A DNA stretch of 7,518 bases, taken from assembly GCA_031255275.1 (NCBI GenBank), contig JAIRSV010000023.1, positions 1-7,518 on the forward strand, in the 5' to 3' direction. Of the stretch, positions 1-5,488 are shown piece by piece (position 1 is the stretch's first letter; each line of letters begins with the position of its first letter). A program made the translations under genes and the position numbers. Under the pieces are notes generated by a model. That model was given only the letters and a program-made list of their open reading frames with translations, searched no databases and was not told the DNA's origin. This DNA is from Proteiniphilum sp. GTDB lineage: Bacteria; Bacteroidota; Bacteroidia; Bacteroidales; Dysgonomonadaceae.

Positions 1-144
1 AAAAAATTTTTACAAGTGTTACCGCCGTATAAACAGGCGTTTTATACTTTTTTGCCGGAAGAGCCGTTCAATCAGTACAGAAAAGATGACACGATCGTAT
101 ATTACATTAACGATGGGAATTTGGTACATGAAAACGATCGGTGA
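1..144 (+). CDS. recF: RecF, C-terminal fragment (5' end outside window)
   Basis: Frame 1 is open from the first base and ends at TGA 142-144, giving the last 47 residues of a protein. The readable tail has the pattern FLQVLPPYKQAFYTFLPEE followed by an aromatic-rich strand (TIVYYINDGNLV), which matches the end of treponemal RecF, where a conserved QAFFTFLP-like segment precedes a final beta strand. RecF is a cytoplasmic SMC-like ATPase that helps load RecA at single-strand gaps in recombinational repair. The Walker and signature motifs lie upstream of the window and cannot be checked. The following gene overlaps its 3' end by 17 bases in another frame. The recF-DUF721 order is the one found near the replication origin of Treponema, which supports the call. 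The short length of the fragment limits certainty. Confidence 0.72.
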   Translation, partial: KKFLQVLPPYKQAFYTFLPEEPFNQYRKDDTIVYYINDGNLVHENDR

Positions 145-682
145 TGTTCTGACGCTTGTTCTTGACAATGAAACCCGTAAAAAAATATCCGGTCAATCCA
201 ATTTACAATCTGAGTGGTGTAATATTGTGGAGGAGGCGTTTCTTGGAAGGTCGAGTAAAACGTCGTATAGGAGATCTGCTGAAAAGAACGGTATTTATAG
301 CGAGGCTTCAGAGCGTGACCGTGTGACAGCCTGTAAAGTTGCGGAACATTCGAGGATAGCTTATATAAAAAATAATATGCTGTACGTTGAAACTGACCAT
401 CAAGGCTGGGCACAAATTTTGCAGACAATGCAACGTAAAATAATTTTGACAATAAATAAAAAATATCCAAGCATCTCAGTGAGTTCTATTGCGTTTTTGT
501 TTGTGAATGATGATGAGGAAATAAACCGTGAACAAGAAAAAGAAGCTGTAAAAATAATTAAACAACGCATAGAAAGTAACACAAATAAAGAGCTATATGG
601 AAAAATAAAAGATGAACGGTTGCAAAGTATATTGATGAATTTGGAAACACGCATAAATATGTTAGAAGACGAATCGAATTGA
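128..682 (+). CDS. dciA: DciA-like helicase loader (DUF721 family)
   Basis: 184 residues from ATG 128; an in-frame ATG at 86 exists, but MKTIGDVLTLVL is the usual DciA-type start and overlaps the recF stop in operon style. No strong Shine-Dalgarno is visible, so translation may be coupled to recF. The family core is visible: an N-terminal helix, W30 of the first conserved block, then about residues 72-125 with the AEHSRIAYIKNNMLYVET strand pair, the conserved W94 (GWAQIL) and the RKIILTIN helix. DciA is the ancestral bacterial loader of the replicative helicase DnaB and acts at oriC in the cytoplasm. About 30 residues (roughly 40-70, basic and serine-rich) separate the W30 block from the core, longer than the usual linker. 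The C-terminus from about 127 is a charged, probably helical tail (EINREQEKEAVKIIKQRIES). The family call rests on pattern recognition; the loader role is inherited from the family. Confidence 0.8.
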   Translation: MKTIGDVLTLVLDNETRKKISGQSNLQSEWCNIVEEAFLGRSSKTSYRRSAEKNGIYSEASERDRVTACKVAEHSRIAYIKNNMLYVETDHQGWAQILQTMQRKIILTINKKYPSISVSSIAFLFVNDDEEINREQEKEAVKIIKQRIESNTNKELYGKIKDERLQSILMNLETRINMLEDESN

Positions 683-689
683 TATATTT

Positions 690-726
690 AATAACCTCCT
701 CACATTTACAATGTGAGGAGGTTATT
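690..726. terminator. Perfect 17-bp hairpin between convergent genes, probable bidirectional terminator
   Basis: AATAACCTCCTCACATT (690-706) and AATGTGAGGAGGTTATT (710-726) are exact reverse complements around a 3-base loop (TAC). It lies 7 bases after the dciA stop and 29 bases from the hpf stop, the right place for a shared terminator. There is no long T run outside the stem; the AATAA/TTATT ends of the arms supply the A/U-rich foot. The arms carry AGGAGG and its complement CCTCCT, the same core as the Shine-Dalgarno/anti-Shine-Dalgarno pair. Confidence 0.7.
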
Positions 727-755
727 GTAAAAACCTGTTAGCACGGATTGCAGCT

Positions 756-1049
756 TTACCGTTTATCCTGATGTTTTTCTTTTTCTTTTGTGATTTTTGC
801 TTCCAGTTTATCGATCATTCTGTCGATGGTGGAAGAAAAATCGAAATCCTGTTCTTTGAGATGGGCAGATACGCCCCATTTGAAGGTTACTGTAACATCC
901 GCAACGAAGGTGTTGTTGTCTTTTGTGATTGTTATGATTAGATTGACAATCATATTTTCGGCGTTGCGTATGCGGGCAATTTTCTTATCGATATAGTCTC
1001 GTTCGTCATCGATAAGGGAAAAGTGAATGGATTTGATTTCTATGTCCAT
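756..1049 (-). CDS. hpf: Short-form ribosome hibernation promoting factor (HPF/RaiA family)
   Basis: 97 residues beginning MDIEIKSIHFSLIDDERDYI. This is the HPF/RaiA fold pattern: a first strand with IxIxGxHF-like spacing, a helix that starts at the DDERDYIDKKIARI stretch, strands NMIVNLIITITK and NTFVADVTVTFKWG, and a final helix DRMIDKLEAKITKEKEK. The protein binds the 30S decoding region and silences or dimerises ribosomes in slow growth. It has only the short N-terminal domain and lacks the C-terminal dimerisation domain of long HPF. The frame is open upstream to 1226, but ATG 1047-1049 is chosen because GGAGG sits 5 bases before it, the fold begins there, and a good promoter lies just upstream inside the longer frame. 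It is convergent with dciA and appears to be transcribed alone. Confidence 0.85.
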   Translation of the reverse strand: MDIEIKSIHFSLIDDERDYIDKKIARIRNAENMIVNLIITITKDNNTFVADVTVTFKWGVSAHLKEQDFDFSSTIDRMIDKLEAKITKEKEKHQDKR

Positions 1050-1090
1050 GTTGGCCTCCATTAATAAAATATGTGCCATTGTATCAATAA

Positions 1091-1118
1091 ATTGTATTTT
1101 TGCATAGTGGTATGTAAA
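1091..1118 (-). promoter_or_regulatory. Sigma-70-type promoter for hpf
   Basis: On the - strand TTTACA (1113-1118) and TACAAT (1091-1096) are separated by 16 bases, each matching five of six consensus bases. Transcription would start near 1084, leaving a leader of about 35 bases that contains the GGAGG before ATG 1049. This also argues against translation from the longer open frame. Confidence 0.5.
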
Positions 1119-1232
1119 GGCATCTGGAAATTCAGAATTTAACACATGGATAACACTGTTTCTACAAAATAGGAAAACACGGGTACGGAGGAAGCCCCCA
1201 CCATGCAAGTCGCTCTCTTTACACAACCTCTC

Positions 1233-1264
1233 CTTTCATGCCACCTGTAAAGCAGGCGTAACTG
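1233..1264 (-). repeat. Degenerate inverted copy of the core of the 105-bp interspersed repeat
   Basis: Read on the - strand, these 32 bases align without gaps to the hairpin core of the repeats at 4483-4587 and 5321-5425 (copy 1 segment 4511-4542). I count 26 of 32 identical, with the shared blocks CGCCTGCTT, CAGG and GGCATG in order. The hairpin survives only with wobble pairing. It lies in the 285-base gap between the tatD stop and the hpf start; no gene is seen in the rest of that gap. Confidence 0.45.
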
Positions 1265-1334
1265 CCCGCCACGGCAACTTGGGTGCGCCTAACGATAAAG
1301 CACTGGCCGTATCATATCTATACTTGGTTGATGC

Positions 1335-2117
1335 TTACTCGTTTGGTAAGCCGAAGAAGCGGTTAGAGTTTTCCCAGAGTATGTCGGCTGTTTCTTCGAG
1401 GCTCAATTTTAGCATTTCGGCAAGGCAACGGGCTGTCATTGGCAGGAATTTAGGCATATTGCGTTTGCCACGATGTTCGGCGGGCACCATGAAGGGGCTT
1501 TCCGACTCGATTAGTATGCGGTCGAGCGGCAGTACGCCGATGGTTTCGTGCAGGTTGCGGGCGTTCCGGTACGTCAGATTGCCGGCAAATGAAAAGTACA
1601 TATTAAGGCCGCTGGCCAGCATCTTTTTTGCGTATTCGGCGTTTTCAGAGTAGCAATGCAGTACTCCGCCTTTGGGTGGGAGCCGGTTACGCATTATATC
1701 GAATACATCGCGCCCTGCATCCCGGTTATGGATTATCACGGGATAGTTCAGCTTGTTCGCAAGGTCGAGTTGTGCTAAAAACAGTTCTATTTGCGACTTT
1801 CTGTCGCCAAATTTGTGGTGATAATCCAAACCGATTTCGCCCACGGCGATGACACGCGGTAGACGAAGATTTTGCTCAACCGTTTGCAACCATCCCTTAC
1901 CTGGACTTTGCACCTCGGACGGAGAAACTCCCGCCGCATGGTAGACGTTGGTCGCCGATTTAAGGTTTTCGTAAACCTTCGCAAAATCATGCAAATTGTT
2001 GCATATCGAAAGAATTCTTGAAACGCCAGTCTGACGCGCTTCCCGAGTTGCCATCAGTTGTTCAATAGGGTCATCAAATATCAACCCAATATGGGCATGA
2101 GTATCAAAAAATTGCAT
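1335..2117 (-). CDS. tatD: TatD-family metal-dependent hydrolase (putative deoxyribonuclease)
   Basis: 260 residues from ATG 2115-2117, chosen because MQFFDTHAHIG places the family's DTHxH motif directly at the N-terminus; the frame also has a GTG at 2178-2180 that would add 21 unrelated residues. TatD enzymes are TIM-barrel metal hydrolases of the amidohydrolase superfamily, often 3'-5' exonucleases acting on DNA. Visible ligand motifs are H7/H9 (DTHAH), E94 (AVGEIGLDY), H130 (VIIHNRDA) and H154 (VLHCYSENA). The last metal-binding block, normally LxETDxP, reads LIESESPF, so the expected aspartate is glutamate at residue 206. The AEHRGKRNMP segment after it is as expected for the family, and so is the length. 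It is a single gene with its own promoter at 2244-2272. The Asp-to-Glu change could lower or alter activity. Confidence 0.88.
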   Translation of the reverse strand: MQFFDTHAHIGLIFDDPIEQLMATREARQTGVSRILSICNNLHDFAKVYENLKSATNVYHAAGVSPSEVQSPGKGWLQTVEQNLRLPRVIAVGEIGLDYHHKFGDRKSQIELFLAQLDLANKLNYPVIIHNRDAGRDVFDIMRNRLPPKGGVLHCYSENAEYAKKMLASGLNMYFSFAGNLTYRNARNLHETIGVLPLDRILIESESPFMVPAEHRGKRNMPKFLPMTARCLAEMLKLSLEETADILWENSNRFFGLPNE

Positions 2118-2243
2118 GATTTTATCCAAAATATGATAACGGCGCGTAAAAACAACATGGTGCACAGGCGTTTTTGCCACCGCGCCGCTGTCAGTACCGC
2201 CTTAACGCTAAAACTTAGCAAACGGTTTTTCTATTGACAGAAT

Positions 2244-2272
2244 ATTCTACCATACCCGTTACCCCATGTCAA
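2244..2272 (-). promoter_or_regulatory. Near-consensus sigma-70 promoter for tatD
   Basis: On the - strand a perfect TTGACA (2267-2272), a 17-base spacer and TAGAAT (2244-2249) form a strong promoter. Transcription would start near 2237, giving a leader of about 120 bases to ATG 2117 or about 57 bases to the alternative GTG at 2180. Confidence 0.7.
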
Positions 2273-2333
2273 GTTAAATTTCAGTCAAAAATTCGCAGTT
2301 TAAATTAAAGTATAAAGAACGAGATGTGAGTTG

Positions 2334-2349
2334 CCGATAGGTAGTTGCG
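2334..2349 (+). repeat. CCGATAGG short repeat, copy A
   Basis: CCGATAGGTAGTTGCG, one base different from the first 16 bases of copy B. It lies in the roughly 400-base gap between the divergent tatD and lipoprotein genes, which otherwise holds only their promoters. Confidence 0.5.
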
Positions 2350-2379
2350 GTAGTCTGTAAAAAATGAGGAATGAGGCTG

Positions 2380-2409
2380 CCGATAGGCAGTTGCGAGCGT
2401 CCGGGCGAG
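2380..2409 (+). repeat. CCGATAGG short repeat, copy B (upstream of lipoprotein gene)
   Basis: Thirty bases starting CCGATAGGCAGTTG that match copy C (4290-4319, downstream of the lipoprotein gene) at 26 of 30 positions, in direct orientation. The first 14 bases and the last six (GGCGAG) are exact. Similar GAATGAG-like bases precede both copies. Confidence 0.6.
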
Positions 2410-2472
2410 CGCTCTTGCTAGCACTTGTCAACCATACTTCATTTTTGTTACCATATTGATTGGTTAGACGAA

Positions 2473-2501
2473 TTGAGGTATGTTATAGCGTATGGTATTA
2501 T
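2473..2501 (+). promoter_or_regulatory. Promoter of the beta-helix lipoprotein gene
   Basis: TTGAGG (2473-2478), a 17-base spacer and TATTAT (2496-2501). Transcription would start near 2508, about 22 bases before the ATG at 2531, leaving room for the ribosome binding site AAAGGA at 2518-2523 with a 7-base spacing. Confidence 0.5.
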
Positions 2502-2530
2502 ATCTGTATTGTATTGTAAAGGAATGAGCT

Positions 2531-4282
2531 ATGAAAGGAATCGAAAAAGTGCGTGCGGGTGAGCAGTTGAATTCCGCCGCTACAGCGTTTTCAGCAAAGA
2601 TTATTTTTAGGACGACGGCGTTGGTTGCGGTGCTGGCCGTGATGTCGATATCCGTCTTTACCGGTTGTGAACCTGACGAATCTAATACTTATATAGTGCC
2701 GACCGAGAGATGGCCCGGCCAACCACAACCCGCAATCCAGTTTTCCGGGCTTAGCATAAGCCAGAATGATAGTGCCATAGACAAGATAAAGCAGGCAGCG
2801 GAAAAGGACGAACCTTTGTACCTTTGGCTGAGAGGCGATCAGAAGCAACCAGTGTCCTTTGATAACATTTATGACCTCGACACAACTGGGCTGGTCCTCA
2901 ACAAAGGAAGCACCAGCCCAGCAGAAGTGACCATTGACGGCAACAGCAAGACGATACCTCTGAAAGGTGGTAACCCGGCCGGGGCTCCCCTCATTACTGT
3001 GGGTAAAGACGTAACGCTGACCCTGCGAAACATCACCTTTAATGGGGTTGAGGTAGAGAACAACAAAGCCCCCTTGATCAAGGTAGAAAACGGCGGAACG
3101 CTTGTTCTGGCCGCTGGAGCGGTGATTACGGGAAACACCAACAAGTTGGATAGTGCTGGTGTTGGTGGTGGTGCCGGCGGCGTGATTGTGGAAGGCGGCG
3201 GCACATTGATCATGAACGGTGGGACAATCAGCAAAAATGTGGGCACCGGCAACGGCGGCGGCGCGTATGTAGCAACTGGCGGCACCTTCACTATGGACAA
3301 CGGGACCATCAGCGACAATAAGACCACCGGCGACAGCAGCAGCGGCGGCGGCGTGTATGTAGCAGGTGAGGGCATCTTTACCACGAACGGCGGAACCATC
3401 AGCGGCAATACGGCCCAAACAACGGGCGGCGGCGTAACTGTCGACGGCTCCTTCACTATGACCGGCGGGACAATCGGCGAGAATAAGGCCCAAATAACGG
3501 GCGGCGGCGGCGTAAATGTCAACGGCGGCGAGTTTACAATGATATCCGGGATCATCGAAAAGAATGAGGCTGAGGGAAACGGCCATGGCGGCGGCGTATA
3601 TATGAGTAACGGTACATTTTCAATGATATCCGGGACAATCAGAGAAAATACGGCCAATACCGGCGGCGGCGTACAGATAAATGGAGGCGCATTTTCCATT
3701 AGCGGCACGTCCGGAATAATCAACAATATTGCCGAAAAGTTCGGCGGCGGCGTATATATCGAGGACTCTTCATTCGATATGACTGGTTCAGTGAAAATCA
3801 CAGGGAATACGGTTACAGAAGAGAACGGCAACGGCGGCGGCGTGTATGTCAACAGCAACGGCGTCTTCACCATGGAGAACGGGAGTATCTCCGGCAATGG
3901 CATCTACCCCAACGAAGGCTACACCGAAGATCCGCCTAAAGGCTTTGGTGCCGGCGTGTTTGTGGATGCGAGCGGCATGTTCAGCAAGACTGGCGGCACG
4001 ATTCACGGGTTAATTCAAGAATACCCAAGCTATGATGAATCGCAGTATGGTTATGAGAATGTAGAACTTCAAAACTACTATGCAGAAAAGCACGAAGAAG
4101 GCGTGATTGCTAACGTTACTATTGCCGAAATTGCAAGCGGCTATGCAGTCTATTATCATAAGGATGATGGTTTCTGGCGCGACATGACGGCAGGGCCTGG
4201 ACGTAACCTGAGTACGGCGAATACAGACTTAGGAGGCTGGAATGATAGCCAGAATGAGGGTGATGAGCCGAATGAGGAGTAG
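2531..4282 (+). CDS. Lipoprotein with glycine-rich right-handed beta-helix repeats
   Basis: 583 residues; the start is supported by AAAGGA seven bases upstream. The N-terminus has a long polar n-region (about 28 residues with K and R), a hydrophobic stretch TALVAVLAVMSISVF and a lipobox-like FTGC with the acylated cysteine at 46, so it should be exported and lipid-anchored; spirochaete lipoboxes are loose, so this fits. Residues 47-210 form a mixed N-terminal part ending in strands such as LTLRNITFNGV. From about 214 to 470 runs a tandem array of 25-30-residue units alternating GGG(V/A)YV-like strands with GGTISGN-like turns, typical of parallel beta-helix surface proteins and reminiscent of Chlamydia Pmp GGAI/FxxN repeats. 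No autotransporter barrel is seen; the C-terminus is an ordinary domain followed by an acidic NDSQNEGDEPNEE tail. The function is unknown. Adhesion or polysaccharide contact is only a guess. It is transcribed alone and flanked by short repeats. Confidence 0.85.
   Translation: MKGIEKVRAGEQLNSAATAFSAKIIFRTTALVAVLAVMSISVFTGCEPDESNTYIVPTERWPGQPQPAIQFSGLSISQNDSAIDKIKQAAEKDEPLYLWLRGDQKQPVSFDNIYDLDTTGLVLNKGSTSPAEVTIDGNSKTIPLKGGNPAGAPLITVGKDVTLTLRNITFNGVEVENNKAPLIKVENGGTLVLAAGAVITGNTNKLDSAGVGGGAGGVIVEGGGTLIMNGGTISKNVGTGNGGGAYVATGGTFTMDNGTISDNKTTGDSSSGGGVYVAGEGIFTTNGGTISGNTAQTTGGGVTVDGSFTMTGGTIGENKAQITGGGGVNVNGGEFTMISGIIEKNEAEGNGHGGGVYMSNGTFSMISGTIRENTANTGGGVQINGGAFSISGTSGIINNIAEKFGGGVYIEDSSFDMTGSVKITGNTVTEENGNGGGVYVNSNGVFTMENGSISGNGIYPNEGYTEDPPKGFGAGVFVDASGMFSKTGGTIHGLIQEYPSYDESQYGYENVELQNYYAEKHEEGVIANVTIAEIASGYAVYYHKDDGFWRDMTAGPGRNLSTANTDLGGWNDSQNEGDEPNEE
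3254..3842 (+). repeat. Tandem coding repeats marked by eight GGCGGCGGCG blocks
   Basis: GGCGGCGGCG starts at 3254, 3344, 3425, 3503, 3587, 3662, 3743 and 3833. The spacings are 90, 81, 78, 84, 75, 81 and 90 bases, all multiples of three, so each unit adds 25-30 residues without a frameshift. Each block encodes the GGG that begins a beta-helix rung. The flanking bases (CAGCGGCAAT-like, ATGAC(C/T)GG-like) are also partly shared, so the array could gain or lose units by recombination. Confidence 0.8.
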
Positions 4283-4289
4283 TAATGGA

Positions 4290-4319
4290 CCGATAGGCAG
4301 TTGTGAACGGCCCGGCGAG
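4290..4319 (+). repeat. CCGATAGG short repeat, copy C (downstream of lipoprotein gene)
   Basis: Direct repeat of copy B (2380-2409) with 26 of 30 bases identical. It begins 8 bases after the lipoprotein stop codon, and the preceding GAATGAG/TAATGG bases run into the last codons of that gene. Confidence 0.6.
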
Positions 4320-4401
4320 ACGAATGAGCAGTGAGCAATTAGCAATGGTTTTGAGTGAGGGCTGGCGAGTCGTCCCGTGCGAGACGAATGAGTAATGGCC
4401 G

Positions 4402-4417
4402 CCGATAGGGGGTTGCG
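4402..4417 (+). repeat. CCGATAGG short repeat, copy D
   Basis: CCGATAGGGGGTTGCG, sharing CCGATAGG and GTTGCG with copies A and B and preceded by GAATGAGTAATGG as near copy C. It is the most diverged member of the set. Confidence 0.4.
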
Positions 4418-4482
4418 AATTGCGAATTGTCCCATGCGAGCTAGCTAACGAGTGAGTGAAGGCAGGGAACTGGCGAGCGTTC

Positions 4483-4587
4483 GGAGAGGCCATCATTGCG
4501 AGCCGAAAGGCAGTGCCGCCTGCTTCGCAGGCGGCATGGAAGTAGCGAACTTCACGAAAGCAAAAACTTCCACCCGAAGCAATCCAG
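4483..4587 (+). repeat. 105-bp interspersed repeat, copy 1 (left of toxin-antitoxin operon)
   Basis: It matches 5321-5425 at 104 of 105 positions with no gaps; the single difference is A at 4558 against G at 5396. It contains a perfect 10-bp stem with a TTC loop at 4514-4536 (TGCCGCCTGC / GCAGGCGGCA) and a second pairing TGGAAGT (4537-4543) / ACTTCCA (4566-4572). ATTGC near the left end and GCAAT near the right end are complementary. Structured, non-coding and direct, it looks like a REP- or MITE-type element; the ATTGCGAGC...GAAGCAATCCA framework resembles intergenic repeats I know from other bacterial genomes. Confidence 0.9.
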
Positions 4588-4609
4588 TGGCGGGAAAGCT
4601 GGCAAGTGC

Positions 4610-4638
4610 CTGTAATGACCTTATAAATACACTATAAT
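4610..4638 (+). promoter_or_regulatory. Promoter of the toxin-antitoxin operon
   Basis: A perfect TATAAT (4633-4638) lies 21 bases before the antitoxin ATG; the -35 partner 17 bases upstream is weak (CTGTAA, 4610-4615). TTATA (4621-4625) and TATAA (4633-4637) form a small inverted repeat overlapping the -10, a possible antitoxin operator, though short enough to be chance in AT-rich DNA. Confidence 0.45.
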
Positions 4639-4659
4639 GAGACATAAAGAGAACTTAAA

Positions 4660-4893
4660 ATGCAGACAATAAATGCTATTTTCGATGGAAATTATTTTAA
4701 GCCGATTGAACCCATCCCGGTTGAGGGCAAATATGAAGTGCATATAACTTTTACCAAGCCTATTGATACAAAAAGTACAAAACGGCAACGGATGTTGAAG
4801 CACTTTGGCTCATGGGATGATGAAGACGTAAAGACTATAAATGAAATAGTTGAAGAAAGGGCAAATTTTTCTATAGGCAGAGATGAAATATGA
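4660..4893 (+). CDS. AF2212-like (DUF104-type) antitoxin of a VapBC module
   Basis: 77 residues. The N-terminal half reads MQTINAIFDGNYFKPIEPIP then VEGKYEVHITF, the recognised pattern of AF2212/PG0164-like antitoxins (a beta strand, an (N/G)xFKPLEP turn and an EGxxVxVxI strand). The C-terminal half (from about residue 43) has RMLKHFGSWDDEDVKTINEIVEERANF, the FGSW...IxExR type of tail that in PIN-linked antitoxins wraps the toxin active site. It would neutralise the adjacent VapC and perhaps repress the operon. The ribosome binding site is weak (AAAGAGAA). Its stop overlaps the toxin start as ATGA (4890-4893), so the two are translationally coupled. The DNA is strikingly AT-rich compared with the lipoprotein gene to its left, consistent with transfer as a unit. 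Confidence 0.8.
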   Translation: MQTINAIFDGNYFKPIEPIPVEGKYEVHITFTKPIDTKSTKRQRMLKHFGSWDDEDVKTINEIVEERANFSIGRDEI

Positions 4894-5285
4894 TATTTCT
4901 TGATACCAATATTATTTCGTATTATTTTAACGCAAACAATAATGTAAAAGAAAAACTAATGGAGGCAGTTGATGATGATGTGGAAATATGTACAACAATA
5001 ATAAATATCTATGAAATAGTAAAAGGATTCAGATGGAAAAATAACAGAAAAAAGGAGGACCAATTCAGAGAATTTCTGGAAGATGTAGTTGTATTTAGCA
5101 TAGATGATGATGTTATAAATATAGCGTCGGATTTATATGCACAGTTACGAAAGAAAGGTAAGACGATAGGGGATGCCGATATATTTATTGCTGCAATTGT
5201 AATTAAAAACAATGGAACGTTAATCTCAAATAATACAAAGCATTATGAAGATATTGAACAATTGAATCTCATAAATTGGTTATAG
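4890..5285 (+). CDS. vapC: VapC-type PIN-domain toxin ribonuclease
   Basis: 131 residues, the usual VapC length. The PIN motifs are in order: D5 in IFLDTNIIS, E42 in NIYEIVKG, D95 and D97 in GKTIGDADIFIAA, and the final LISNNTKHYEDI block followed by LxLINWL, the usual C-terminal strand. These acidic residues bind Mg2+/Mn2+ in a ribonuclease that cuts specific RNAs, often initiator tRNA or 23S rRNA, and stops growth when the antitoxin is lost. All expected catalytic residues are present, so the toxin should be active. The start overlaps the antitoxin stop by four bases. The sampled line 5101-5160 has 19 G+C in 60 bases, well below the right end of the window. The RNA target cannot be read from the sequence. 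Confidence 0.92.
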   Translation: MIFLDTNIISYYFNANNNVKEKLMEAVDDDVEICTTIINIYEIVKGFRWKNNRKKEDQFREFLEDVVVFSIDDDVINIASDLYAQLRKKGKTIGDADIFIAAIVIKNNGTLISNNTKHYEDIEQLNLINWL

Positions 5286-5320
5286 GACAAGGTGTAAATA
5301 TAATTTCCCTTAGGAGCGCA

Positions 5321-5425
5321 GGAGAGGCCATCATTGCGAGCCGAAAGGCAGTGCCGCCTGCTTCGCAGGCGGCATGGAAGTAGCGAACTTCACGAGAGCA
5401 AAAACTTCCACCCGAAGCAATCCAG
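5321..5425 (+). repeat. 105-bp interspersed repeat, copy 2 (right of toxin-antitoxin operon)
   Basis: Direct copy of 4483-4587, offset by exactly 838 bases, 104 of 105 identical. Its hairpin core is at 5352-5374. It starts 35 bases after the vapC stop and could also act as a structured 3' end for that transcript, although no T run follows the stem. The flanks outside the 105 bases are unrelated in the two copies. Confidence 0.9.
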
Positions 5426-5437
5426 CCGCTAGGGGGC

Positions 5438-5466
5438 TTTGCAAAGATGTTGAAAACAGGTATATT
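5438..5466 (+). promoter_or_regulatory. Possible promoter of the 67-aa / HExxH gene pair
   Basis: TTTGCA (5438-5443), a 17-base spacer and TATATT (5461-5466). A start near 5473 leaves a very short leader carrying AAGGAG (5477-5482). The -35 matches four of six bases, so this is tentative. Confidence 0.35.
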
Positions 5467-5488
5467 TGGCCTAATGAAGGAGTAAGAT

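Larger units (their letters stand above)
4283..4659. other. Non-coding, repeat-filled gap between lipoprotein gene and toxin-antitoxin operon
   Basis: No convincing gene is seen. The stretch holds two CCGATAGG repeats, several GAATGAG/TAATGG words, a tandem TGCGAAT pair (4414-4427), the first copy of the 105-bp repeat and the promoter of the toxin-antitoxin operon. No clear terminator for the lipoprotein gene is visible. Confidence 0.6.

Noticed and set aside
1050..1226. N-terminal extension of hpf to an upstream start
   Set aside because: The HPF fold begins at residue 60 of that frame, where GGAGG precedes ATG 1049, and a promoter lies inside the extension.
2591..3903. Long open frames on the - strand opposite the lipoprotein gene
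   Set aside because: They are proline- and alanine-rich shadows of the GGC-rich repeats, without ribosome sites or family motifs; the + strand frame has promoter, signal peptide and repeat logic.
2334..4417. Possible CRISPR array from the CCGATAGG repeats
   Set aside because: Copies are irregularly spaced, diverged and separated by a whole gene; there are no uniform spacers or cas genes.
4119..4496. Open frames on the - strand in the gap after the lipoprotein gene
   Set aside because: They are built from the short repeats, have no ribosome site and show no recognisable domain.
4452..4637. Open frames running through both 105-bp repeats (also 5374-5592)
   Set aside because: The shared MEVANFT...TSTRSNP peptide comes only from the repeat; there is no ribosome site, and the flanking residues differ between copies.
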